NCBI RefSeq assembly: GCF_003010935.1
Contig: NZ_PGGN01000002.1
Location: forward strand, 682,001 to 746,000
Reading direction: 5' to 3'
Length of the DNA stretch: 64,000 nt
Source: Phyllobacterium endophyticum
Lineage (GTDB): Bacteria; Pseudomonadota; Alphaproteobacteria; Rhizobiales; Rhizobiaceae
Shown here: one piece after another, positions 47,654 to 56,501 of the stretch
Layout of the letters: the number at the start of each line of letters is the position of its first letter
Position numbering within the stretch: position 1 is the first letter of the stretch
Made by a program: the position numbers and the translations under genes
Notes under the pieces: generated by a model
The model's input: the letters and a program-made list of their open reading frames with translations, nothing else
Told to the model about the DNA's origin: nothing
Databases searched by the model: none

Positions 47654-48115
47654 ATGCGACTGACAAGACAGACGAACTACGCCATCCGTATCCTAATGTA
47701 TTGCGCCGCCAATGAAGGCAATCTCAGCAGAATCGGCGAGATCGCCCAGGCCTACACGGTATCCGAACTTTTCCTTTTCAAGATCCTTCAACCCTTGGTC
47801 GAGAATGGTTTCATCGAAACCGTGCGCGGCCGGAACGGCGGCGTGAAGCTCGGCAAGCCGGCAGCCGATATCACCCTGTTCGACGTGGTCCGCGTGACTG
47901 AAGAAAATTTCGCCATGGCGGAATGTTTCGAAAACGATGCAGCCGATTGCCCGTTGATTGACAGTTGTGGTTTGAACGCAGCTCTGCGCAAGGCTCTCAA
48001 CGCGTTCTTCGAAGTTCTAGCCCAGTACTCGATCGAGGATATTGTCGACAAGCGCGACGTGCGGATTTTGCTCGGCATTGACGTTCTCACGCCGCGCCTC
48101 GCAACAGCCGGCTGA
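47654..48115 (+). CDS. rirA: Rrf2-family iron regulator RirA
   Basis: 153 residues. The Rrf2 winged helix (1-85) reads MRLTRQTNYAIRILMYCAANEGNLSRIGEIAQAYTVSELFLFKIL. Three Fe-S cysteines lie in the characteristic spacing AECFENDAADCPLIDSCGLN (C91, C99, C105). This is RirA, which senses iron through a 4Fe-4S cluster and represses iron uptake when iron is plentiful in rhizobia. An ICE-type box precedes it, and the bfd-bfr iron-storage genes follow, an expected neighbourhood. It is slightly shorter than the usual 160 residues at the C-terminus. Confidence 0.95.
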   Translation: MRLTRQTNYAIRILMYCAANEGNLSRIGEIAQAYTVSELFLFKILQPLVENGFIETVRGRNGGVKLGKPAADITLFDVVRVTEENFAMAECFENDAADCPLIDSCGLNAALRKALNAFFEVLAQYSIEDIVDKRDVRILLGIDVLTPRLATAG

Positions 48116-48399
48116 CAGCGGCCTTCGTTCGAAATTCCGCTGAACGAACCGAGGTGGCAAGGGTAATTGGGACGTTCGAAATCAAAAAATCCCGTTCCCG
48201 CACGAAAAAGGCCATTTTTGGTGCCGTAATTTAAACTGCGCGTTGCATATTAGTTGTAGGCGATTGCAGCGTCGCGGCTGCCTGACCCTTCGATCTTCCA
48301 TCTGGGACGTTTTGACACACGCTAAATTTCAGCGAAATTATTGGCAATCCAAACCCCGAAATACCAAACCTGATTGAATTGGTTATATTATTTGGCTAG

Positions 48400-48416
48400 T
48401 TTAGAATTATTCTAAC
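48400..48416 (+). promoter_or_regulatory. Irr/ICE box (TTTAGAA-TTA-TTCTAAC) ahead of bfd-bfr
   Basis: One mismatch from the perfect TTTAGAA-N3-TTCTAAA dyad bound by Irr. It is 287 bases before the bfd ATG and 132 before the short cysteine-rich frame at 48549. Irr represses or activates bfr-type genes by this box in other Rhizobiales. The gap 48116-48548 otherwise shows no gene. Confidence 0.7.
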
Positions 48417-48548
48417 TAATTGAAATCACGACATAATATCACCATATCCGTTTGACAGGTTCACAACAACACGGCTTTATAGCCGAAGCGTTGATGAGCG
48501 CATGACCTTTAATGTTTGGGCCTTGAACCCTTGCGATTGGAGGAACCA

Positions 48549-48710
48549 TTGTCTGGTTCGGAAATAATACCCGTTTGCGGGATAGTATCTTGCGGCTTTT
48601 GCGCACCGGTTTTCGCCGGATCATCAGTTGGTCCAAGTCAAATTGCATTTATGGCAAAAGATGTTTCGCTGTCCTGTTCTCGTAGATGCGGCGATGACAT
48701 CAAATGCTAG
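48549..48710 (+). CDS. Possible cysteine-rich leader peptide (53 aa, TTG start) overlapping bfd
   Basis: A 53-codon frame with TTG start has GGAGG five bases upstream, better than the site of bfd itself. It encodes seven cysteines ([27 protein letters not shown]). Its TAG stop overlaps the bfd ATG (ATGCTAG). bfd has no good ribosome site of its own, so coupled translation is plausible. It may also be a chance frame. No known family. Confidence 0.35.
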   Translation: MSGSEIIPVCGIVSCGFCAPVFAGSSVGPSQIAFMAKDVSLSCSRRCGDDIKC

Positions 48711-49015
48711 TTTGTCATTGCAACATCATTACTCAGAAAGAGATCGAGAATTCTATCATTGAACTTCTCGATGCTGATCCTTGGCAGCTGGTTGTCCCGG
48801 CCAAGGTTTACCATGCGATGAAAAAGCGCGGCCGCTGCTGTGGTTGCTTCCCAAATGTCGTTGAAACCATCATAAGAGTGACGGAAGAATATCACCTCCG
48901 GAACGGCTCGAGCGATTCTGAAGCAGTTTCGTTCATAGACCGCGTCCGGGCATTGCGTCACGAATACGGGAGTTCACGACATGAAGGGCGAACCAAAGGT
49001 CATCGAGCGGCTTAA
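48704..49015 (+). CDS. bfd: Bacterioferritin-associated ferredoxin
   Basis: 103 residues with the BFD-like [2Fe-2S] domain (1-70): the cysteines are C4 and C6 in MLVCHCNII and C45/C46-C48 in [13 protein letters not shown]. Bfd donates electrons to release iron from bacterioferritin. The domain is longer than the 64-residue E. coli protein, and the C-terminal tail overlaps the bfr start by 35 bases in another frame. Its own ribosome site is weak; see the upstream cysteine-rich frame. Controlled probably by Irr. Confidence 0.9.
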   Translation: MLVCHCNIITQKEIENSIIELLDADPWQLVVPAKVYHAMKKRGRCCGCFPNVVETIIRVTEEYHLRNGSSDSEAVSFIDRVRALRHEYGSSRHEGRTKGHRAA

Positions 49016-49466
49016 CGAGGCATTGTTTCTCGAATTAGGCGCCGTCAATCAATATTGGCTGCATTATCGCCTTCTGGACGATTGGGGCTTCACGAAGCTG
49101 GCCAAGAAGGAACGCGCCGAATCCATCGAAGAGATGCATCACGCCGACAAGATCATCCAGCGCATCATCTTCCTCGAAGGTCATCCAAATCTGCAGTCCG
49201 TCGGTGCCTTGCGCATTGGTCAGAACGTCAAGGAAGTGCTCGAAGCGGATCTCGCCGGCGAATATGATGCGGTGAAATCCTACAAGCTTTCCCGTGAGAT
49301 TTGCGACCAGCTTGGTGATTACGTCTCCAAGGAATTGTTCGACGAACTGCTCAAGGACGAGGAGGGTCATGTCGACTTCCTCGAGACGCAGATTGATCTG
49401 CTCAATTCCATCGGCGCAGAGCGCTATGGTCTGTTGAATGCCGGGTCTGCTGACGAAGCGGACTGA
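48981..49466 (+). CDS. bfr: Bacterioferritin
   Basis: 161-residue heme-containing iron-storage protein. The ferroxidase residues are present: E18 in [13 protein letters not shown]51 and H54 in EEMHHADK, E94 in LAGEYDAV, E127 and H130 in [10 protein letters not shown]52, in EEMHHAD, is the heme ligand that identifies bacterioferritin rather than ferritin. Twenty-four subunits store Fe(III). It overlaps bfd and ends in a strong terminator. Confidence 0.96.
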   Translation: MKGEPKVIERLNEALFLELGAVNQYWLHYRLLDDWGFTKLAKKERAESIEEMHHADKIIQRIIFLEGHPNLQSVGALRIGQNVKEVLEADLAGEYDAVKSYKLSREICDQLGDYVSKELFDELLKDEEGHVDFLETQIDLLNSIGAERYGLLNAGSADEAD

Positions 49467-49487
49467 TCCTCCCGATCCATACAACAA

Positions 49488-49512
49488 AAAGGGCGCCGTT
49501 TTGGCGCCCTTT
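49488..49512. terminator. Bidirectional Rho-independent terminator
   Basis: AAAGGGCGCC and GGCGCCCTTT form a perfect 10-bp stem around GTTTT, flanked by A- and T-runs. It lies between bfr and the convergent binding-protein gene. Confidence 0.88.
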
Positions 49513-49534
49513 CTTGTTCAAGGCAGTCTTGTGC

Positions 49535-50602
49535 TCATTTCGGCAGCTTGTCGTCCACGCCGGCGACGTAGAAGTTCATGCTGAGGATGGTCTTGTCGTC
49601 AGCTGTCTCGCCGGCTTTCAGCCATTCGGAACCATCCTGCTTCTTGATGGGGCCAGTGAAAGGTTTCAGCTCGCCTGAGGTGATCTTGGCCTGCGTTTCT
49701 TCGGCTAGCTTCTTCACATCATCCGGCATGTTCGTGTAAGGCGCCATCACGACGAGCCCTTCCTTCATGCCTTCGAACACATTGTGCGACTTCCAGGTGC
49801 CATCGAGTACAGCCTTGGCGCGCTCGATATAGTACGGACCCCAATTATCGACAATCGATGTCAGCTGTGTCTCCGGGCCGAACTTGATCATGTCCGAGGC
49901 CTGACCGAAGGCCTTGATCTTGCGCTCGGCTGCGACTTGCATGGGAGCCGTCGAATCCGTGTGCTGGGTGATGATGTCTACGCCCTGATCGATCAAGGCC
50001 TTTGCGGCATCAGCCTCCTTGGCGGGGTCAAACCAGGAATTGGCCCATATGACCTTCACCTTGAAGGCGGGATTGACGGATTGCGCGCCGAGCATGAAGG
50101 AGTTGATGCCCTGGACCACCTCTGGGATCGGGAACGAGCCGATATATCCAGCGACGCCGGCCTTCGACATCTTCGCCGCGATGACGCCCTGTATATAGCG
50201 GCCTTCGTAGAAGCGGGAATTGTAGACAGCAACGTTCTCCGCCGTCTTGTAGCCTGTCGCGTGTTCGAACTTCACATCGGGAAATTTCTGCGCAACCTTG
50301 ATCGTCGCATCCATATAGCCGAACGACGTGGTGAAGATGAGCTTGTTGCCAGCTCGAGCAAGTCGCTCGATCGAGCGTTCCGCGTCGGCTCCCTCCGGCA
50401 CGTTTTCAAGGAATGTCGTTTCTACCTTGTCACCAAGAGCCTTCTCGAGCTCCTTGCGTCCCTGGTCATGCTGGTATGTCCATCCGAAATCACCGGGCGG
50501 TCCGATATAGATGAAGCCGACCTTCAGCTTGTCCGCAGCGTAGGCGGGGCCGGCGACGGCAAAGCTGGCAGCTATCGTTAGCGCCATCATCAGTTTTTTC
50601 AT
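49535..50602 (-). CDS. BMP-family ABC transporter substrate-binding protein (nucleoside/purine type)
   Basis: 355 residues with signal peptide MKKLMMALTIAASFAVAGPAYA and no lipobox. The BMP/PnrA fold shows in VGFIYIGPPGDFGWTYQHDQGRKEL near 30-54, IFTTSFGYMDATIKVAQKFPDVKFEHATGYKT near 90-120 and FYEGRYIQGVIAAKMSK near 130. BMP proteins bind nucleosides or purine-like compounds. Last gene of the operon. The ATG at 50602 is used, with GAGAGG 9 bases upstream. Confidence 0.88.
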   Translation of the reverse strand: MKKLMMALTIAASFAVAGPAYAADKLKVGFIYIGPPGDFGWTYQHDQGRKELEKALGDKVETTFLENVPEGADAERSIERLARAGNKLIFTTSFGYMDATIKVAQKFPDVKFEHATGYKTAENVAVYNSRFYEGRYIQGVIAAKMSKAGVAGYIGSFPIPEVVQGINSFMLGAQSVNPAFKVKVIWANSWFDPAKEADAAKALIDQGVDIITQHTDSTAPMQVAAERKIKAFGQASDMIKFGPETQLTSIVDNWGPYYIERAKAVLDGTWKSHNVFEGMKEGLVVMAPYTNMPDDVKKLAEETQAKITSGELKPFTGPIKKQDGSEWLKAGETADDKTILSMNFYVAGVDDKLPK

Positions 50603-50653
50603 TAGGTTCACCTCTCTGTTAAGTATCTGCTTTTCGTTCAGCCGGAGTCTGGT

Positions 50654-51574
50654 TCAGCGGTCAGGCACGAAGGGTTTGCCGAGAGACGTCGGCGTATTCA
50701 TCAATGTCAGGCGCTTGTTGCGCGAAATCAGCACGAGCACGATGATCGTTGCAAGATAGGGCAGCGAAGACATGAATTGTGACGGAACTCCGATACCAAG
50801 TGCCTGTGCATGAAGCTGCCCGATCGTCACGGCGCCGAAGAGGTAAGCGCCGGCAAGGATACGCCATGGACGCCAGGAAGCAAAAACAACGAGAGCCAGG
50901 GCGATCCAGCCGCGTCCGGACGTCATATTCTCCACCCATTGCGGCACGTAAACGAGCGAAAGCTGAGCACCTGCCAGGCCGGCGCAGGCACCGCCGAAGA
51001 TCACGGCAAGATAGCGAATGCGGACGACGGGCACGCCCAAAGCGTGTGCCGATGTATGGTTGTCACCGACTGCGCGCAGCGTCAAACCCGCACGTGTCCT
51101 GAAGAGAAACCATGCGACACCAATGGTCAAAAGGATGGAAATATAGAAGATGGGATCTTGGCCAAACAAGACCCTGCCGACATAGGGCATGTCCGTAAGC
51201 CCCTGAATGTGCAGGGAATCCATTCTCACTCCCGGGAGACCGACGAAGCTTTCGCCGATCATGGCCGAAGCGCCGAGGCCGAGCAGCGTGAGCGCGAGGC
51301 CTGTCGCCACCTGGTTGGTGATCAGCGTCAGCGTCAGGAAGCCGAACAGCAATGAAAAGCCAGCGCCCGCGAGTATGGCCGCAAACATGCCAAGCCAGGC
51401 TGAACCGGTATATTGCGCAACCGCGAACCCGGTGACGGCGCCCATAAGCATCATGCCTTCGACGCCAAGATTGAGGACGCCGGACCGCTCGACGACCAGT
51501 TCCCCAAGGGCAGCAATCAGCAACGGCGTCGCCGCTGTAGCCACTGTCAGGAGTATCGCCTCGAACATCGTCAT
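50654..51574 (-). CDS. BMP-type ABC transporter permease (second)
   Basis: 306 residues with about nine membrane segments and the family EVVERSGVLNLGVEGMMLMGAVTGFAVA stretch near 25-50. It pairs with the permease ending at 51847. Start at 51574, with no clear ribosome site, because the inverted-repeat element inserted just upstream (51587-51858) separates the two permease genes, which normally overlap or abut. Confidence 0.88.
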   Translation of the reverse strand: MTMFEAILLTVATAATPLLIAALGELVVERSGVLNLGVEGMMLMGAVTGFAVAQYTGSAWLGMFAAILAGAGFSLLFGFLTLTLITNQVATGLALTLLGLGASAMIGESFVGLPGVRMDSLHIQGLTDMPYVGRVLFGQDPIFYISILLTIGVAWFLFRTRAGLTLRAVGDNHTSAHALGVPVVRIRYLAVIFGGACAGLAGAQLSLVYVPQWVENMTSGRGWIALALVVFASWRPWRILAGAYLFGAVTIGQLHAQALGIGVPSQFMSSLPYLATIIVLVLISRNKRLTLMNTPTSLGKPFVPDR

Positions 51575-51586
51575 TTCATGCGCCCC

Positions 51587-51858
51587 AGAGCGTGGTAAGG
51601 CCATATGGAATCCGTTCTGTTTCCCGGATGGCGAGACAATCCATTAGGAAGGTGGCGAGGTCGATGTGGTTCATCGGACGAAGCCTCCTGACAAAGTGGT
51701 TGGCCGCTAGCCGGAAACCCGAAGGGCCGGGACAATTCGGAACAAATTCTTCGGGCTTCGGCTTCGTCCGATGGGCAAACATCGGCCTCGCCAAACCCCT
51801 CGACCTTATCCGCGAATTCCCTCCGGCAGAACGCTTCCATATGGCCTTACCTCGCTCT
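51587..51858. mobile_element. 272-bp MITE-like element with 32-bp terminal inverted repeats
   Basis: The left end (51587-51619, AGAGCGTGGTAAGGCCATATGG...) and the right end (51827-51858) are near-identical when one is reversed: about 32 bases with one mismatch and a one-to-two-base difference. It sits between two permease genes and its right arm supplies the TAA stop of the upstream permease. No transposase is coded; the short open frames inside are not convincing. No target-site duplication is obvious. Confidence 0.68.
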
Positions 51859-52941
51859 ATACGCTGCGTCACCCAAGCGCGACACAATCCGGATGCGATA
51901 ATAGATCAGGCTGTCACAGGCGAGGACAAAAAACAGGATGATGCCTTGGAAGATACGAGCTGATTTCTCCGAAATACCCAATGAAATCTGTGCTGCCTCG
52001 CCTCCCAAATAAGAAAGGGCAAGCACCAGCCCCGCAGCAATTATCCCCATCGGATTTAGCCTTCCCAGGAAGGCGACGATAATTGCGGTGAAGCCGTAGC
52101 CCGGCGAAATACTCGTCCGGAGTTGTCCAACAGCACCGGAGACCTCGGCGATTCCGGCCAGTCCGGCGAGCGCACCTGACACCATGAACGCGAAAAACGT
52201 CAGCCTTCCAGCACTGAAACCGGCGAAGCGCCCTGCCCTTGAACTGCGGCCAAGTACCTTGATTTCAAAGCCATTCAACGTGCGCGACAACATGAACCAG
52301 ACCACCATGGCAGCGATCAGTGCAAGGATAAATCCCCAGTGCGCCCGGCCTGAGTCCGGGAATATCGCCGGAAGGATCGCGCTATTGCTGAACTGCACCG
52401 TTTCGGGAAAGTTGTAGCCCTGCGGGTTGCGCCAGGGACCCCGAACCAGCCAATCGAGAAAAAGCTGAGCGATATAGACCAGCATCAGACTCGTCAGGAT
52501 CTCGTTGGTATTGAACCGCACCTTCAGATATGCCGGGATTGTCGCATATGCCATGCCCCCGACCATTCCCAGAAGAAGCATGATTGGCAGCACGTACCAT
52601 CCTTGGAATTCCGGAAACACGACGGGCAGTATCGATCCGAAAATTCCACCGATGATGAACTGTCCCTCGGCCCCGATATTCCAGTTGTTTGACAAAAAAC
52701 AAACAGAAAGCCCGACCGCGATGAGGATCAGCGGTGCCGCCTTCACCAGCAGTTCGTGGATCGACCAAACTTCGGTCAGCGGCTCGACGAAATAGGAATA
52801 TAGCGCGGAGATCGGGTTCTTGCCGAGGATGGAAAAGAGGATGGCTCCCGCGATCAATGTCAGGAGCAGCGCGATAAATGGCGACAGCGCACTGAACAAT
52901 GCCGAATGCTGCGGGCGTTTGATGATTTCGACGCGCATCAA
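51847..52941 (-). CDS. BMP-type ABC transporter permease (first)
   Basis: 364 residues with about nine membrane helices and the conserved LILIAVGLSVCFLSNNWNIGAEGQFIIGGIFGS segment (near 70-103). It overlaps the ATPase stop by 4 bp. The last residues, YRAR then TAA, are read inside the terminal repeat of the element at 51587-51858, so the C-terminus may have been changed slightly by insertion. Confidence 0.9.
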   Translation of the reverse strand: MMRVEIIKRPQHSALFSALSPFIALLLTLIAGAILFSILGKNPISALYSYFVEPLTEVWSIHELLVKAAPLILIAVGLSVCFLSNNWNIGAEGQFIIGGIFGSILPVVFPEFQGWYVLPIMLLLGMVGGMAYATIPAYLKVRFNTNEILTSLMLVYIAQLFLDWLVRGPWRNPQGYNFPETVQFSNSAILPAIFPDSGRAHWGFILALIAAMVVWFMLSRTLNGFEIKVLGRSSRAGRFAGFSAGRLTFFAFMVSGALAGLAGIAEVSGAVGQLRTSISPGYGFTAIIVAFLGRLNPMGIIAAGLVLALSYLGGEAAQISLGISEKSARIFQGIILFFVLACDSLIYYRIRIVSRLGDAAYRAR

Positions 52942-54503
52942 GCCGCCCCTGAGGTGGCGTCGGCGCCACCCATCATCAATCCGATGCGCTCCATCGACAT
53001 TGCCTCGATGGGCACGGATTCCGACAAACGGCCATGTACCATCGCTGCGACGCGGTCGGAGATTTCAAACAACTCGTCAAGATCCTGACTGATGACGATC
53101 ACCGCGGAACCGCTCCGCGCAAGATCAACCAGAGCCTGGCGGATATGCGCAGCCGCCCCGGCATCGACGCCCCAGGTGGGCTGGTTGACGACTATTACAG
53201 AAGGATTGCGATCGAGTTCTCGCCCGATGAGAAACTTCTGGAGGTTTCCCCCGGAAAGCGCGGATGCGTCGGGGTTTTCAGAGCTTTTACGAACATCCAT
53301 CTGCGTGATGATGCGTTTTGACGCTGATGCAAGGCTGGCGTTCGATACAAGCCGCAAGGCGCCGCCCTTCAGGAAGACCTTGCGATCCGTTGAATGGCGG
53401 GACAGGAGCAGATTGTGGGTCAGGGACATGTCGGGAACTGCGCCGTGACCAAGCCTCTCCTCGGGCACGAAGGCGGCACCGAGTTTGCGCCGGGCGGATA
53501 TGCCCATCCGGCCAGCATCCGTGCCGCGTATACGGACGATTTCGGGACGCTCCTGCAGTACTTCGCCGGAGATTGCCTCGAAAAGCTCACCCTGTCCGTT
53601 ACCGGCAACCCCTGCGATGCCAAGGATTTCCCCGCCGTTTATCGACAGGCGAATATCATGCAGCGATACCGAGAAAGGACCACGCGGCCTCTGTGACAGC
53701 CCGTTTACTACAATGAGCGGTATCTGCTCCGCCTCCTGCGCCGGGAGCCTTTCGATGACGTGGATGTCGCTGCCCACCATCATCCGAGCCAATGAAGCGG
53801 CAGTTTGAACGCGCGGGTCACAATGACCGACAACCTTGCCGTGCCTGAGTACCGTTGCGCGGTCGCATAGCCTGCGCACCTCTTCCAGCCGGTGACTGAT
53901 GTAAAGAATGGATTTTCCTTCCGAGCGCAAACGCTCCAGCGTCACAAAGAGCAAATCCGCCTCTTGCGGCGTCAACACCGAAGTCGGTTCGTCCAATATG
54001 ATCAGATCGGGGTTCTGCAAAAGACATCGAATTATCTCGATGCGCTGGCGCTCGCCCACGGAAAGGTCGCCGACGAGTGCGTCCGGGTCCACGGGGAGTC
54101 CATACGCCTGGCCGATTTCGCGCGCACGAGTTGCAATCGCATCGATGCGAGTCTTCTGGTCCAGAGATAGCGCAATATTCTCGGCTGCCGTCAGGGCGTC
54201 GAATAGCGAAAAATGCTGGAAGACCATCCCGATACCGAGCGATCTTCCCATTGCAGGGCTGGCGACAGTGACGGCTTCACCCTTCCACACCATGCCTCCG
54301 GATGTTGGCTGCAATGCGCCAAACAACATCTTCACCAATGTGGATTTGCCCGCGCCGTTTTCTCCGAGGATCGCGTGAATCTCGCCGCGCCCAATCTTCA
54401 AATCGATGCCGTCGCAGGCTCTTAGTGTACCGAAAACCTTGGTGAGCTTTTCAGCTTCCAGTAGCGGTTGCTCAGTGCCGTCTTTTGTTGTTGTGCCTGT
54501 CAT
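52938..54503 (-). CDS. BMP-type ABC transporter ATP-binding protein
   Basis: 521-residue duplicated ATPase. First cassette: Walker A GENGAGKST near 50 and LSVGERQRIEIIRCLL near 148. Second cassette: ISINGGEILGIAGVAGNGQGELFEAISG near 285, LSGGNLQKFLIGRELDRNP near 428. It matches YufO/NupA-type proteins that power nucleoside import. First gene of the minus-strand operon ATPase-permease-permease-binding protein. Confidence 0.92.
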   Translation of the reverse strand: MTGTTTKDGTEQPLLEAEKLTKVFGTLRACDGIDLKIGRGEIHAILGENGAGKSTLVKMLFGALQPTSGGMVWKGEAVTVASPAMGRSLGIGMVFQHFSLFDALTAAENIALSLDQKTRIDAIATRAREIGQAYGLPVDPDALVGDLSVGERQRIEIIRCLLQNPDLIILDEPTSVLTPQEADLLFVTLERLRSEGKSILYISHRLEEVRRLCDRATVLRHGKVVGHCDPRVQTAASLARMMVGSDIHVIERLPAQEAEQIPLIVVNGLSQRPRGPFSVSLHDIRLSINGGEILGIAGVAGNGQGELFEAISGEVLQERPEIVRIRGTDAGRMGISARRKLGAAFVPEERLGHGAVPDMSLTHNLLLSRHSTDRKVFLKGGALRLVSNASLASASKRIITQMDVRKSSENPDASALSGGNLQKFLIGRELDRNPSVIVVNQPTWGVDAGAAAHIRQALVDLARSGSAVIVISQDLDELFEISDRVAAMVHGRLSESVPIEAMSMERIGLMMGGADATSGAA

Positions 54504-54619
54504 ATTTCCCCGCGGCCAAGACCGTTTTCGATCCTATGTCAGGCTCATCAAACTTGGAAAGCGTAAAACGCCAGGTTGCGGCCATTTGCGCACAATAATC
54601 AAGCATCGGTTGAGACGGC

Positions 54620-55597
54620 TCAAGGAATGAGCACCGTCGTGCCGGTCGTTTTCCGCGCTTCCAGATCACGATGCGCAGTAGCTGCGTCCTTCAGCGCATA
54701 GGTTTGCCCGATTTTTATCGACACCGCACCAGTGGCAACGATGTCGAATAGTTCATTCGCCGACCGTTCGAGCGCCTCACGTCCTGCGATATAGGTGAAA
54801 AGCGTCGGCCGGGTCAGGTAAAGCGAACCTTTTCGCGACAGAACGCCGAGGTCAAATGGCGGAACCGGCCCGGAAGACTGGCCGAAACAGACGATCATTC
54901 CCCGGGGCCGCAAGCAGTTGAGCGACCCTTCAAACGTGTCCTTGCCAACGGAATCATAAACCACGTCGACGCCCTTGCCGCCGGTGAGGTCCTTCACCCG
55001 TTCAACGAAGTTCTCTTTGTTGTAGTTGATGACGTGATGGAACCCATGTTCAAGCGCCAGGCTGACCTTCTCGTCCGAACCTGCAGTACCAATGATCGTC
55101 GCACCGATATGCTTGGCCCATTGACCGGCAATGAGCCCGACACCACCGGCGGCAGCGTGGAAAAGAATCGTGTCGCCCTTCTTCACTGCAAAGGTTTGGC
55201 GCAACAAATATTGTGCGGTCATGCCTTTCAGCATCATGGACGCCGCTTGCTGCAACGGAATTGCGTCAGGGACCTTGACGAGACGGTCCGCGGGTATAAG
55301 CCGCTCCTCCGCGTATGCGCCTATAGGATCGGCATAGGCGACCCGGTCGCCTACGTTTAATCCCCTGACCCCGGGTCCAAGCGCCAATACAACACCCGCG
55401 CCCTCGTGGCCGGGTGTAAGCGGCAGTCCGTTCGGCGCCGGATAGAGACCTGTACGAAAATAAACGTCAAGGAAATTCAAACCGATAGCCTCGTTCCGGA
55501 TATGAACTTCGCCGCGGCCAGGTGTGCCGATTGAGACATCCTCATATGTCAGAACTTCCGGTCCGCCGTGTTGAAGAACCCGAACAGCCTTGGTCAT
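54620..55597 (-). CDS. Quinone oxidoreductase (zeta-crystallin type MDR)
   Basis: 325 residues of the medium-chain dehydrogenase family without zinc ligands: EVHIRNEAIGLNFLDVYFRTGLYP near 28-52, LTPGHEGAGVV near 60 and the cofactor loop FHAAAGGVGLIAGQWAKHIGA near 147-168. It reduces quinones with NADPH. The frame is open upstream, but MTKAVRVLQHGG at 55597 overlaps the phosphatidylcholine synthase stop (ATGA), which decides the start. Confidence 0.92.
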   Translation of the reverse strand: MTKAVRVLQHGGPEVLTYEDVSIGTPGRGEVHIRNEAIGLNFLDVYFRTGLYPAPNGLPLTPGHEGAGVVLALGPGVRGLNVGDRVAYADPIGAYAEERLIPADRLVKVPDAIPLQQAASMMLKGMTAQYLLRQTFAVKKGDTILFHAAAGGVGLIAGQWAKHIGATIIGTAGSDEKVSLALEHGFHHVINYNKENFVERVKDLTGGKGVDVVYDSVGKDTFEGSLNCLRPRGMIVCFGQSSGPVPPFDLGVLSRKGSLYLTRPTLFTYIAGREALERSANELFDIVATGAVSIKIGQTYALKDAATAHRDLEARKTTGTTVLIP

Positions 55598-56361
55598 TGT
55601 GCTTTCTCCGTTCGTCCTAGATTGGGAAATGCCTGCATCACAGCACCAATGCAGAAGAGGTAAACGCCGGTGACGGAAATGCCGACACGCACCCAGAGTG
55701 GCGAGTCCAATTCCTGAAACAATGAAAATGCACCGAAAGCACACCACAGGAAGAAGATAGCGAGATTGAGTGGCCGCAATCGCTCCACGCGCACAGGGTG
55801 CAGGAAATAGATCGGCAGGAAAGAGACGATGGCCGAGACGAGAACGATGGCAAACGCCACCCACTCTCCGGGGCGCACGATGAACAACGTGAAGACAATC
55901 ATGTTCCAGACGACCGGAAAGCCTTTGAAAAAGTTTTCCTTGGTCTTCATCCCCGTGTCGGCATAGTAGATTGCGCTTGAAACAACGATGATCGCAGCTG
56001 CAAGAAACGACAAGCCCTCGCCCATGAAGCCGCGCTGGTAGAGCGCAAATGCCGGTATCAGCACGTAGGTCATGTAGTCGATGATGTTGTCGAGAAGTTC
56101 GCCGGACCAGTTTGGCAGAACGTATTTCACGTCAAGCTTGCGTGCGATCGGTCCGTCAATTCCGTCGACGAAAAGCGCCAGTCCGAGCCACCAGAACATT
56201 GCTGTCCAGCTTTCCTCGCTCGCAGCAACCACAGAGAGAAATGCCAGGAAGGAACCCGAGGCCGTGAGCAGATGAACGGAAAACGCCTTGGCTTGAGGAG
56301 CCGTTACTTTCTTGGGCGTGATGCCCTTGGGCAATGTCGGTTTTTTCAAGGTCCGTGCCAA
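55594..56361 (-). CDS. pcs: Phosphatidylcholine synthase
   Basis: 255-residue CDP-alcohol phosphatidyltransferase that joins choline to CDP-diacylglycerol, making phosphatidylcholine directly in the membrane. The family motif is DGIDGPIARKLDVKYVLPNWSGELLDNIIDY (near 64-95), with about eight membrane helices and FLPIYFLHPVRVERLRPLNL typical for rhizobial Pcs. No ATG is available upstream of the conserved part, so TTG at 56361 is taken, giving about 25 extra N-terminal residues; another TTG could be used. Presence of this enzyme is typical for host-associated alphaproteobacteria. Confidence 0.92.
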   Translation of the reverse strand: MARTLKKPTLPKGITPKKVTAPQAKAFSVHLLTASGSFLAFLSVVAASEESWTAMFWWLGLALFVDGIDGPIARKLDVKYVLPNWSGELLDNIIDYMTYVLIPAFALYQRGFMGEGLSFLAAAIIVVSSAIYYADTGMKTKENFFKGFPVVWNMIVFTLFIVRPGEWVAFAIVLVSAIVSFLPIYFLHPVRVERLRPLNLAIFFLWCAFGAFSLFQELDSPLWVRVGISVTGVYLFCIGAVMQAFPNLGRTEKAQ

Positions 56362-56501
56362 TCTGCTGCATGATGATAGCTCGTTCGCTGTTGTATCCTA
56401 TCAATGGCGAACGATTTATGAGCAGCTTTTCTTGAAAACGACCCAAAGCGCAAGCAATTAGAGTGATATAAGCTGTTGAAAGCTCGAAGCGGAGACAAAC
56501 T

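Noticed and set aside
48439-48648. 69-codon minus-strand frame upstream of bfd
   Set aside because: No ribosome site, biased composition and no domain; it overlaps the likely bfd leader.
51592-51963. Short frames inside the inverted-repeat element
   Set aside because: Both strands give arginine- and proline-rich translations starting in the terminal repeat, with no transposase motifs.
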